DNA of 6,693 nucleotides from Candidatus Acidiferrales bacterium (GTDB taxonomy: Bacteria > Acidobacteriota > Terriglobia > Acidiferrales > UBA7541): assembly GCA_955651735.1 (NCBI GenBank), contig CATPAM010000468.1:1-6693 (forward strand), written 5' to 3'. A program made the translations under genes and the position numbers. This document shows, in pieces, positions 1 through 6,137 of this stretch. Within the stretch, counting starts at the first letter, position 1. Every line of letters starts with the position of its first letter. The notes under the pieces were generated by a model. It worked only from the letters and a program-made list of their open reading frames with translations. It made no database searches and was not told where the DNA came from.

Positions 1-1
1 A

Positions 2-553
2 GTCGGGCTTGTCGCCCTCATGTTGCTCCACGACTCGCGACGGGATGCCCGGTCGGACGATTACGGCAATCTCATCGCCCTAGAGGAGCAGGATCGCAAT
101 CGATGGAATCGGCAGCAAATTGCCGAAGCGCTTCCGCTGGTGGAGCAGGCGCTGCGCCACGGGCCGGGACCATTCGCGGTGGAGGCCGCGATCGCCGCGC
201 TCCATTGCGAGGCCGCGCGCGCAGAAGAGACGGATTGGCCTCAGATCGTGCGCTTGTACGACGTACTTAAACGCCTGCAGCCCTCGCCGATTGTGTCGCT
301 CAATCGCGCTGTGGCTGTCGCGATGGTCGAGGGCCCGCGGCCGGCGCTGGCGCTGATCGACGAACTGGCGGCGACAGGAGAACTTGACGGTTACCACCTG
401 CTGCACGCCACCCGCGCGGATCTTTTGCGTCGGTTGGGGATTTCAGCGGATGCCGCTGCCAGCTATGCGCGCGCCCTGGCGCTCGTGGGCAACAATAGTG
501 AACGCCGTTTCCTCGAGCGGCGCCTGCGCGAAATGCAAGCTCTCGATGCTTGA
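2..553 (+). CDS. ECF sigma factor with TPR-like C-terminal extension, ECF42/COG4941-like (C-terminal part only)
   Basis: The reading frame is open to the left edge, so only the last 183 residues are present; the in-frame ATG at 20 is internal. The text begins VGLVALMLLHDSRRDAR, followed by an EEQDRNRWNR stretch. This is the hallmark of the region just after sigma-4 in sigma factors with a helical, TPR-like extension (ECF42 type, DUF6596). The remainder is alanine- and leucine-rich helical repeat, including SLNRAVAVAMVEGP near residues 99-112, and ends with NSERRFLERRL. Family members are usually around 400 residues, so the DNA-binding sigma-2 and sigma-4 domains lie outside the window. In this family the extension is known to be needed for activity and the genes often sit beside YCII/DGPF-domain proteins; no such gene is visible here. 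The role is transcription initiation as an alternative sigma subunit; target genes are unknown. The gene converges on the small membrane-protein gene. Confidence 0.9.
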   Translation, partial: VGLVALMLLHDSRRDARSDDYGNLIALEEQDRNRWNRQQIAEALPLVEQALRHGPGPFAVEAAIAALHCEAARAEETDWPQIVRLYDVLKRLQPSPIVSLNRAVAVAMVEGPRPALALIDELAATGELDGYHLLHATRADLLRRLGISADAAASYARALALVGNNSERRFLERRLREMQALDA

Positions 554-586
554 TGTGCCACCCTGATCCACAGAAACGCCAGCTTT

Positions 587-634
587 TTCCTGAAGGAATT
601 TTGCGATGTTTGGTTTCATCCGTGAAACTTTCTC
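587..634. terminator. Candidate bidirectional terminator between convergent genes
   Basis: Two small inverted repeats lie between the stops of the convergent genes. The first has arms TTCCT (587-591) and AGGAA (594-598), with T-runs on both sides (584-588 and 599-602). The second has perfect 6-base arms GTTTCA (613-618) and TGAAAC (623-628) around a TCCG loop, followed by TTTCTC. Both stems are AU-rich and short, so termination strength is uncertain. The call rests on hairpins plus convergent position. Confidence 0.35.
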
Positions 635-638
635 ACGA

Positions 639-932
639 CTATGCCACTCCGGCCATAAGGTGAAGTAGGGACCAGAATGTTGCCACCATCTGGAGGGGGC
701 ACGGAGCTAACCAGTGGTGATCGAAGGCATAGGCTTCTAAAGCTTGCCAGGCCGCCGGGACCAGAGAGAACACCAACTCCAGCGCCGTCCTCGCAGCAGC
801 GCCGAGAAGGTTGGTCATCAACCGGGCTGCAGTTCCATCCAGCTTCCCAAACAAAATGACCAGCCCGAGCGCGACGGCGGCCGCTCCCGCGACGGATATC
901 ACGCTCTTTGAGGTTGTGTGCACCCTTGCCAT
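639..932 (-). CDS. Small hypothetical membrane protein, 97 residues
   Basis: I cannot assign a named family or function. Residues 11-29 (VISVAGAAAVALGLVILFG) form a clear hydrophobic segment right after a short polar, basic N-terminus (MARVHTTSK). This suggests an N-terminal membrane anchor or one transmembrane helix. A second long hydrophobic stretch spans about residues 41-66, and the C-terminal end (82-97) is also apolar, so two or three membrane passes are possible. A DHHW motif (71-74) and a CP pair (78-79) lie between them and might bind metal or lie at the membrane face. The main support for this being a gene is the start: ATG at 932 is preceded by a perfect AGGAGG five bases upstream. 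It converges on the sigma factor gene and is divergent from the ligase cluster. It could be a lineage-restricted envelope protein. Confidence 0.7.
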   Translation of the reverse strand: MARVHTTSKSVISVAGAAAVALGLVILFGKLDGTAARLMTNLLGAAARTALELVFSLVPAAWQALEAYAFDHHWLAPCPLQMVATFWSLLHLMAGVA

Positions 933-937
933 AACTG

Positions 938-943
938 CCTCCT
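938..943 (-). promoter_or_regulatory. Ribosome binding site AGGAGG for the 97-residue membrane protein
   Basis: On the - strand the sequence reads AGGAGG, then five bases (CAGTT), then ATG. It is a full match to the anti-Shine-Dalgarno core at good spacing. It is the strongest argument that this small frame is translated. Confidence 0.8.
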
Positions 944-1163
944 GACTGCGCTTTCCCTTCCTCTACTGGTATGTCGAACGAAGGGCAGCCAGATCGACAG
1001 GTTCAGTACCCTTTTTCCGCTTCTCCTTGTTTTGGGGGTCGCACGAAAGGTATCTCCCGATACCGGGCACGGATAATCGAGGCAGGGTTTAGGCCGGACC
1101 GCCCAGTTTGATCGCACCCGCTGGATATGCACCGTAATAGTGCAATTTTAACAAGCAGCGGAG
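944..1163. other. Divergent intergenic region with two small inverted repeats
   Basis: This stretch separates the - strand membrane-protein gene from the + strand ligase cluster and must hold the promoters of both. It contains a hairpin with arms GGTATC (1049-1054) and GATACC (1059-1064) around a TCCC loop. It also contains an inverted repeat TGCAC (1128-1132) / GTGCA (1140-1144) separated by seven bases, followed by an AT-rich ATTTTAAC. The second lies just upstream of a candidate -10 element and could be an operator. No coding potential is convincing here, and no clear promoter was found for the - strand gene. Confidence 0.4.
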
Positions 1164-1169
1164 TATGAT
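1164..1169 (+). promoter_or_regulatory. Candidate -10 element (TATGAT) for the ligase cluster
   Basis: TATGAT matches the sigma-70 -10 consensus at five of six bases and would place the transcript start near 1176, giving a leader of about 40 bases before the ATG at 1216. The -35 position 17 bases upstream (around 1141-1146, TGCAAT) is poor, so an activator or another sigma factor may be involved. If it is the promoter, the upstream in-frame ATG at 1165 would not be transcribed. Confidence 0.3.
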
Positions 1170-1202
1170 ACGCGCTTGGCTGTGCCCACAACCCAAGGAT
1201 CC

Positions 1203-1208
1203 GGAGGG
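1203..1208 (+). promoter_or_regulatory. Ribosome binding site GGAGGG deciding the start of the GCS2-family ligase
   Basis: GGAGGG ends seven bases before ATG 1216. This selects the start that gives MAHRFTIGVEEEF, the usual family N-terminus, over the in-frame ATG at 1165. Confidence 0.75.
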
Positions 1209-1215
1209 CCACCCC

Positions 1216-2352
1216 ATGGCTCACCGCTTTACTATCGGCGTAGAGGAAGAATTTCAGATCATTGACCCCGCCACCTGTGAGCTCCGCTCTCATGTAATGC
1301 AGCTCGTCTCCTCGGCTTCGCCGGACATCGTCGAGCAAGTCAAGCAAGAGATGCACCAGTCCATCGTCGAAACCGGCACGAAAATTTGCGAAAACGTCAG
1401 CGAGCTGCGCATCGAAATGCACCGCACGCGCGGCGAGCTGGTCGCCGCGGCCGAGCGCGCCGGACTGCAAGTCGCCGCCGCCGGCACGCATCCCTTCTCC
1501 AGTTGGATCGATCAAGTCATCTCCCCCGGCGAACGCTACCAGCACATCGTCGAGGAGCTCCAGCAGCTCGCGCGCTCCCTATTGATTTTCGGCATGCATG
1601 TCCACGTCGCCATGCCCGACAAACAAACCACGATCGACATGATGAACATGGTGCGCTATTTCCTTCCCCACCTTCTCGCCCTCTCCACCAGCTCACCTTT
1701 TTGGATGGGCCGCAACACCGGCCTGAAATCCTTTCGCACCACTGTCTTCCGCCGCTTCCCGCGCACCGGCGTTCCCGAACAGTTCGAATCCTGGAGCGCC
1801 TACGAAAATTTCCTCAACCTCCTCGTCAAGCTCAACTGCATCGACAGCGGCAAAAAAATCTGGTGGGACGTTCGCCCGCATCCCACGTTTGGCACTCTCG
1901 AGTTCCGCATGTGCGATGTCACCACCAAAGTCGAAGAAGCCGTGGCCATCGCCGCGCTTACGCAAGCCATCGTCGTTAAGCTGCACCGTCTTTACACCGC
2001 CAACATGAGCTTCCGCTTGTACCGCCGCGCCCTCATCGAGGAAAACAAGTGGCGTGCCGCGCGCTACGGCATCGAAGGCAAGCTCATCGACTTCGGCAAG
2101 GAAGCCGAAGTGCCCATGCGCGATCTTGCCGTTGAGTTGCTCAACTTCGTCGACGACGTGGTCGACGACCTCGGCAGCCGCAGCGCCGTCGAATATGTGC
2201 ACACCATTCTCAATGAAGGCACCAGCGCCGAGCGCCAGCTTCGCGTCTACCAGCAGACCGGCGACCTGCGCGCCGTCGTAAAGCATTTAGTGGAGGAGAC
2301 TCGCGGCGGCGTCACCGCCTCGCGCGCCTCCTCCGCCCACGCCATCAATTAG
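1216..2352 (+). CDS. Carboxylate-amine ligase, GCS2 family (YbdK-like, glutamate-cysteine ligase related)
   Basis: The protein has 378 residues, close to the roughly 370 of YbdK-type enzymes. Family landmarks appear in order: GVEEEF (8-13), the glutamate-rich metal/ATP strand; ETGT (52-55); GTHPF (90-94); GMHVHVAM (126-133); SSPFWMGRNTGLKSFR (159-174); WWDVRPHP (216-223) with GTLEFRMCD (226-234); and ENKWRAARYGI (276-286). Such enzymes activate a glutamate-type carboxylate with ATP and join it to an amine. YbdK itself has weak gamma-glutamylcysteine synthetase activity, but the true substrates of most relatives are unknown. It is presumably cytoplasmic, with no signal peptide or membrane segment. 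It is the first of three consecutive ligase genes, with 120 bases before the next. Start chosen at ATG 1216 by the GGAGGG site and the conserved N-terminus. The His-Val-His motif is followed by Ala, where I expect Gly in many relatives. The family is certain; calling it a true glutamate-cysteine ligase is not justified. Confidence 0.93.
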   Translation: MAHRFTIGVEEEFQIIDPATCELRSHVMQLVSSASPDIVEQVKQEMHQSIVETGTKICENVSELRIEMHRTRGELVAAAERAGLQVAAAGTHPFSSWIDQVISPGERYQHIVEELQQLARSLLIFGMHVHVAMPDKQTTIDMMNMVRYFLPHLLALSTSSPFWMGRNTGLKSFRTTVFRRFPRTGVPEQFESWSAYENFLNLLVKLNCIDSGKKIWWDVRPHPTFGTLEFRMCDVTTKVEEAVAIAALTQAIVVKLHRLYTANMSFRLYRRALIEENKWRAARYGIEGKLIDFGKEAEVPMRDLAVELLNFVDDVVDDLGSRSAVEYVHTILNEGTSAERQLRVYQQTGDLRAVVKHLVEETRGGVTASRASSAHAIN

Positions 2353-2391
2353 GGAGAGGCGGTACGAATCCGGATCGGTCAGCACCCGTAA

Positions 2392-2410
2392 CGCCAGCAT
2401 CTTGCTGGCG
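2392..2410 (+). repeat. Perfect 8-bp hairpin between the GCS2-family and ATP-grasp genes
   Basis: Arms CGCCAGCA (2392-2399) and TGCTGGCG (2403-2410) pair perfectly around a three-base TCT loop. No T-run follows, so it does not look like an intrinsic terminator. It may be a REP-like intergenic palindrome, or an RNA processing or stability element in the leader of the second ligase gene. Confidence 0.5.
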
Positions 2411-2460
2411 CGCGTCGTCCGCGAGAGAGCAGCAGCCGAATATCGCAAAGTCATTTTGTC

Positions 2461-2466
2461 AGGGAG
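2461..2466 (+). promoter_or_regulatory. Ribosome binding site AGGGAG of the ATP-grasp gene
   Basis: AGGGAG ends six bases before ATG 2473 and supports that start. Confidence 0.65.
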
Positions 2467-2472
2467 CACACC

Positions 2473-3495
2473 ATGAAGAAGGTTGGCCTTCTCTGCGGCC
2501 GTGAATATAGCTTCCCTCCGGCGTTCATCGTCAGGGTGAACCAGCTCGGCAAACCCGACGGCGTCGCCGCCGAATTCGTCAAGCTCGGCGGCACGCGCAT
2601 GAACGAGCCCGCCGAATACTCCGTCATCGTCGACCGCATCTCGCACGAAGTGGAATACTATCGCGGCTACCTCAAGCACGCCGTCCTGCAAGGCACCTAC
2701 GTCATCAACAATCCCTTTTGGTGGGCCGCCGACGACAAGTTTTTCAACTATGCCGTCGCCGCGAAGCTCGGCCTCGCCATCCCCAAAACCGTGCTCCTCC
2801 CGCAAAAGGGCTATCCCAGCGACGTCGACATCACTTCCGAATCCCTGCACAACCTCACCTATCCCGTCGATTGGGACGGCCTCCTCGACTACGTCGGCCG
2901 GCCAGCCATCCTCAAGCCCTACTCCGGGGGCGGCTGGAGACACGTCTACAAGGTCAACAATAAGGAAGAACTTCTCGCCGCCTACGACAAAACCTCTCCC
3001 TACTGCATGACCCTGCAGGAATTCATCGACTTCACCGGCTACGTCCGTTGCTTCACTTTCGGCAAGAACGACATCACGCCCGTGCGCTACGATCCCAAGG
3101 AGCGCCGCTACCTCATCGAGCACGAATATCTTCCGAAAGATCTCGGCGCGCGCATCGTTAAAGACGCCCAAACCATCAACCAGGCCCTCGGCTACGAAAT
3201 GAACACCATCGAGTTCGCCATCAAGGACGAGATCCCCTACGCCATCGATTTCCTCAATCCCGCTCCTGACATGGAGCGCGACCGCATCACCGAGTTCTAT
3301 TTCGAGCACGTCGTCGAAAAAATGGCCAGGCTGGTGATCGACCGCGCTCTGCACGGCAACGTCGCCAACACTTGGCCCCGCTGGGAGGAAATGCTGGGCT
3401 TCGGCGCCGCCTCCGGATTCACCGCCGCGCCGAAAACTGCCTCGCGCCAGGTCACCACATCCTCATCCTCCGCTTCCGGAGCCAAAACCAGATGA
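2473..3495 (+). CDS. ATP-grasp domain ligase, specificity unknown
   Basis: The 340-residue protein reads as an ATP-grasp enzyme, the fold that forms acyl-phosphate intermediates and joins a carboxylate to an amine. Visible elements are an N-terminal pre-ATP-grasp segment (1-75), INNPFWWAADDKFFNY (78-93), and the nucleotide-binding lysine with glycine-rich loop ILKPYSGGG (146-154). These are followed by the hinge glutamate in LQEFID (181-186) and the metal-binding strand pair TIEF...YAIDFLNPAPD (245-266). E247, D259 and N262 are the expected magnesium ligands. All the catalytic features I would expect are present, so it should be active. Residues 311-340 form a Ser/Thr/Ala-rich, probably disordered tail outside the catalytic core. 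The gene lies 120 bases after the GCS2-family gene and its stop overlaps the next start by four bases, so it is surely co-translated with the permuted ATP-grasp gene. The substrate cannot be read from the sequence; D-Ala-D-Ala ligase or RimK identity is not supported. Confidence 0.9.
   Translation: MKKVGLLCGREYSFPPAFIVRVNQLGKPDGVAAEFVKLGGTRMNEPAEYSVIVDRISHEVEYYRGYLKHAVLQGTYVINNPFWWAADDKFFNYAVAAKLGLAIPKTVLLPQKGYPSDVDITSESLHNLTYPVDWDGLLDYVGRPAILKPYSGGGWRHVYKVNNKEELLAAYDKTSPYCMTLQEFIDFTGYVRCFTFGKNDITPVRYDPKERRYLIEHEYLPKDLGARIVKDAQTINQALGYEMNTIEFAIKDEIPYAIDFLNPAPDMERDRITEFYFEHVVEKMARLVIDRALHGNVANTWPRWEEMLGFGAASGFTAAPKTASRQVTTSSSSASGAKTR
3478..3495 (+). promoter_or_regulatory. Translational coupling site: GGAG plus ATGA stop/start overlap
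   Basis: The stop TGA (3493-3495) of the ATP-grasp gene overlaps the ATG (3492-3494) of the next gene as ATGA. A modest GGAG at 3478-3481 lies ten bases upstream. The overlap decides the start at 3492 over the in-frame ATG at 3372, which would run 120 bases into the previous gene, and it predicts balanced production of the two ligases. Confidence 0.75.
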
Positions 3496-4910
3496 CCAGC
3501 GCCGCCGTTTCCTACCCGCCGGCGTCCAAACCCGCCGAGCATTGGCGCGCGGCGCTGCTGCCGGTGCTCGCCAATTCGCCCAGCTTTGCCGATCAGTTTT
3601 TAGCGCGCCTGCGCAAAACCAGGCTTACCTTCGGAGACCGCGTTCATTGCCCCTTCTTGCGCCCTTTTTTTCTCTCTCCCGAAGACGAGCAGCGCGTTCG
3701 CGTCGTCGCTGAAACCATCGCCGCTCTCGGCGAGCGCGTAGTCGCCGCCGCTCTGGATGATCGCGCGCTCTTCGCTCAGTTCCATCTGCGGCCCGAAGAA
3801 GAACGCCTCGCGCGCCTCCATGCCGGTTACGGCTTCGCCAGCACCGCATCCCGTCTCGACGCTTTCCTTCTTCCTGACTCGCTGAAGTTCGCCGAATACA
3901 ACGGCGAATCACCCGCAGGCGCCGGCTATGCCGAAACGCTCGCGGAAATTTTCCATACCCTGCCGATGATGGCTCGCTTTTCGAAACACTACGACGTGCA
4001 CAGCTACCCGCTCAGCGCCAAGCTGCTCGACGCCCTGGTCATGAGCTACGTCGATTGGGGCGGGACCTCCAAGCGCCCGCAAATCGCCATTGTCGACTGG
4101 CGCGAAGTTCCCACCTGGAGCGAATTTGAAATTCTGAAAGAGCGTTTTGAGAAAATGGGCCTGCCCGTGGTGCTCACCGATCCCCGCGACCTCGTTTTCG
4201 ACGGCAAAACGCTTGCCGCCCACGGCACGAAAATCGATCTCGTCTACCGTCGCGTGCTCATCAACGACATCGTTGCTCGTCCCACGGAATGCGAAGCCCT
4301 GGTGAAAGCCTACTCCGCGAATGCCGTCTGCGTCGCCAACACTTTCCGCTGCAAAATTCCCCACGTGAAGGCCTTCTTCGCCGTGCTCACCGACGAGCGC
4401 AACGGAGCACTATTCTCCCATCCCGAACGCGAAATCATCCGCCGCCACATTCCCTGGACTCGCGTGGTCGAAGACGTGGGCACCGCGCATTACGGTGAGC
4501 ACATCGAACTCCTGGCCTTCATTCGCGAAAAGCGCGAAAACCTCGTGCTCAAGCCCAGCGATGAATACGGCGGCAGCGGCGTCACGCTCGGCTGGGAAAC
4601 CAACGAACACGATTGGGACGAAGCCATTGCCCGCGCCATCTCCGCCACCAAGCCCGGCTCCTCCAAGCCCAAGGAACAAAGCTCCGCCTGGATTGTGCAG
4701 GAGCGCATCCCCGTCCGCCGCGAAGTTTTTCCCTACATCACGGCCAACAAAACCGTCGAGTTCCGCGACATGCTCGTCGACTTCGCTCCCTATCTCTTCC
4801 GCGGCAAGCTCTGCGGCTTCCTCACCCGCCTCAGCGCCACCGGCCTCGCCAACGTAACCTCCGGCGGCGGCCAAGTCCCCGCCTTCCGCGTAACTCCCCG
4901 CGCCGCGTGA
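3492..4910 (+). CDS. Circularly permuted ATP-grasp ligase, glutathionylspermidine-synthase-like
   Basis: The 472-residue protein carries the ATP-grasp signature in permuted order. The metal-binding Glu-x-Asn element, normally near the C-terminus, appears early in LKFAEYNGESPAG (131-143; E135, N137), as in glutathionylspermidine-synthase-like and other circularly permuted ATP-grasp proteins. The middle holds a Rossmann-like segment (IAIVDWREVP, 198-207) and DLVYRRVLIND (249-259). The nucleotide-binding part follows: LVLKPSDEYGGSGVTLG (351-367; K354 and glycine loop), AWIVQERI (399-406; hinge E404) and GFLTRLSATGLANVTSGGG (442-460; R446, N454). Such enzymes form an amide bond using ATP. It has no signal peptide and is presumably cytoplasmic. 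It is the last gene of the ligase run and is translationally coupled to the preceding ATP-grasp gene. The fold assignment is firm; the substrate is unknown, and identity with glutathionylspermidine synthase itself is not implied because no amidase domain is present. Confidence 0.87.
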   Translation: MTSAAVSYPPASKPAEHWRAALLPVLANSPSFADQFLARLRKTRLTFGDRVHCPFLRPFFLSPEDEQRVRVVAETIAALGERVVAAALDDRALFAQFHLRPEEERLARLHAGYGFASTASRLDAFLLPDSLKFAEYNGESPAGAGYAETLAEIFHTLPMMARFSKHYDVHSYPLSAKLLDALVMSYVDWGGTSKRPQIAIVDWREVPTWSEFEILKERFEKMGLPVVLTDPRDLVFDGKTLAAHGTKIDLVYRRVLINDIVARPTECEALVKAYSANAVCVANTFRCKIPHVKAFFAVLTDERNGALFSHPEREIIRRHIPWTRVVEDVGTAHYGEHIELLAFIREKRENLVLKPSDEYGGSGVTLGWETNEHDWDEAIARAISATKPGSSKPKEQSSAWIVQERIPVRREVFPYITANKTVEFRDMLVDFAPYLFRGKLCGFLTRLSATGLANVTSGGGQVPAFRVTPRAA

Positions 4911-4933
4911 AGCGCGCCCCCTCTGCAAGCACC

Positions 4934-5000
4934 GTCATCCTGAGCCTACCCTACTTGTCCTGAGCGCCTTTGGCGAAGGGCGAGGATAGCCGAAGGACCT
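4934..5000. repeat. Dispersed intergenic repeat (GTCATCCTGAGC ... GAAGGACCT type)
   Basis: The segment begins GTCATCCTGAGC (4934-4945), has a second TTGTCCTGAGC (4955-4965), and ends CGAAGGACCT (4991-5000). Internally CGCC/GGCG pair around TTT, and GTCCT (4957-4961) pairs with AGGAC (4994-4998). The block therefore folds as an imperfect long hairpin. I recognise this as a non-coding palindromic element found in many copies between genes of acidobacteria and some other bacteria. It sits just after the last ligase gene and could help end its transcript or stabilise the 3' end. Confidence 0.6.
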
Positions 5001-5090
5001 CAACCTCAAGTGCTTGCCACATCTTCTTGCTGTCGTAACTTCCCCGTCCGCTATCCCACATCTCGCTGTAATCTCACCGCTCTCCTACGC

Positions 5091-5096
5091 TAAAAT
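5091..5096 (+). promoter_or_regulatory. Candidate -10 element (TAAAAT) immediately before the M29-type peptidase start
   Basis: TAAAAT, five of six matches to the -10 consensus, ends six bases before ATG 5103. No Shine-Dalgarno sequence is visible and TAA at 5091 closes the frame upstream, so ATG 5103 is the only upstream start. This arrangement fits a leaderless transcript. No convincing -35 element was found. Confidence 0.4.
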
Positions 5097-5102
5097 ATCT
5101 GC

Positions 5103-6125
5103 ATGACCTTTGGCCCCGCCTCACCTGACCTACTCCCCGGCGCAAAGAACGCCGTGGAAACTTGCCTCGCCATCCAACCCGGTGAGCGCGTCGCGCTAAT
5201 CGCTGATGTGCCGAGCCGCACCGTGGCCGCCAGCCTGGCCGCCGCAATCGAAAGTGTGCATGCAGCATGCACCAGTCTGCTGCTCGAAGATTTCGGTCCG
5301 CGCCCGATTAAATCAGCGCCCGCTCCCATACTTGACGCGCTCGAAACCGCCGACGTCGGCGTCCTCTGCATGAACCCGCAGCCCGGCGAACTCGGCGCGC
5401 GCATGGCCATCGTCAGAGTCGTCGAGCGCCGCCAAATCCGCTACGCCCACATGGTCGGCGTAACGCCTGAAATCATGCAGCAAGGCATGCGCGCCGACTA
5501 CCGCATGGTTGATCGCCTCAGCGACAAGCTCCGCGAACGCATGCTCCGCGCCGAAACTCTCACCGTAAAAACCGAAGCGGGCACCCAATTCGCCGCCCAT
5601 TTCGATCGCGGTCTCGACTGGGTCAAGACCAGCGGCCTCATCAGCCCGCGCTACTGGTCCAATCTTCCCGCCGGCGAAGTTTTCACCACCCCGGCCACCG
5701 TCGACGGCACCTTCGTCTGCGACGCCACCGCCGGCGATCACTTCAACGGCAAATACGGCGACCTCCAGCAAACGCCGTTGATCCTCGAAATCGAAGGCGC
5801 GCGCCTAAAACATGTCGAGTGCGAGCGCAAAGACCTCGAAGAGGAATTCTGGGACTACTGCCACACCGACGAAAACAGCGACCGCGTTGGCGAGCTCGCT
5901 TTCGGCACCAACCTCGGCCTCTCCGAAATGATCGGCATCCTCCTGCAGGACGAAAAATTTCCCGGCGTGCACATCGCCTTCGGCGACCCCTACGGCAGCC
6001 AGACCCACGCCAACTGGAAATCCCGCACCCACGTAGACGTCCTAACCCGCAACTGCGACGTCTGGATCGACTCCGACCAAATCATCTCCAAAGGCCGCTA
6101 TCAGCTCGACCACCTCGGGCTCTGA
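5103..6125 (+). CDS. Metallo-aminopeptidase, M29 family (AmpS/AmpT-like)
   Basis: The 340-residue protein matches the M29 (COG2309) aminopeptidase pattern. It has an N-terminal alpha/beta domain starting LAIQPGERVALIAD (22-35). The catalytic domain contains NLPAGEVFTTP (187-197), GELAFGTN (263-270; E264), LQDEKFPGVHIAFG (281-294; E284, H290), Y297, and RTHVDV (308-313; H310, D312). These Glu, His and Asp residues correspond to the two-metal site of M29 enzymes, so it is likely catalytically competent. M29 enzymes remove N-terminal residues from peptides in the cytoplasm, typically as cobalt- or zinc-activated dimers. It is somewhat shorter than the roughly 370-410 residues of characterised members. 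The fold is shared with 2,5-dihydroxypyridine dioxygenase (NicX), a less likely alternative because the DEK and GEVFTTP elements favour the peptidase. The repeat and own candidate promoter separate it from the ligase genes, so co-transcription is uncertain. Confidence 0.82.
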   Translation: MTFGPASPDLLPGAKNAVETCLAIQPGERVALIADVPSRTVAASLAAAIESVHAACTSLLLEDFGPRPIKSAPAPILDALETADVGVLCMNPQPGELGARMAIVRVVERRQIRYAHMVGVTPEIMQQGMRADYRMVDRLSDKLRERMLRAETLTVKTEAGTQFAAHFDRGLDWVKTSGLISPRYWSNLPAGEVFTTPATVDGTFVCDATAGDHFNGKYGDLQQTPLILEIEGARLKHVECERKDLEEEFWDYCHTDENSDRVGELAFGTNLGLSEMIGILLQDEKFPGVHIAFGDPYGSQTHANWKSRTHVDVLTRNCDVWIDSDQIISKGRYQLDHLGL

Positions 6126-6137
6126 AACGCCGGCGCC

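Noticed and set aside
1165..1215. Upstream in-frame start adding 17 residues to the GCS2-family ligase
   Set aside because: No ribosome binding site precedes it, it overlaps the candidate -10 element, and GGAGGG before 1216 gives the family-typical N-terminus.
1003..1545. 180-codon - strand frame spanning the divergent spacer and the start of the GCS2-family gene
   Set aside because: It overlaps the real gene antisense and its spacer part has no coding character.
1693..2286. 197-codon - strand frame opposite the GCS2-family gene
   Set aside because: Antisense shadow of a well-supported gene, with biased composition and no ribosome binding site seen.
2287..3354. Long 355-codon open frame on the - strand opposite the ATP-grasp gene
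   Set aside because: It is antisense to a gene with clear ATP-grasp motifs, its protein is an Asp/Gly/Val-rich composition typical of the complement of GC3-rich codons, and it shows no recognisable domain.
3909..4928. Two - strand frames opposite the permuted ATP-grasp gene (3909-4364 and 4410-4928)
   Set aside because: Both are Gly/Ala/Asp/Val-rich antisense shadows without family features.
4934..5000. CRISPR or tRNA-like structure in the repeat-bearing spacer
   Set aside because: Only two partial repeat units with no regular spacers, and no cloverleaf with conserved tRNA bases.
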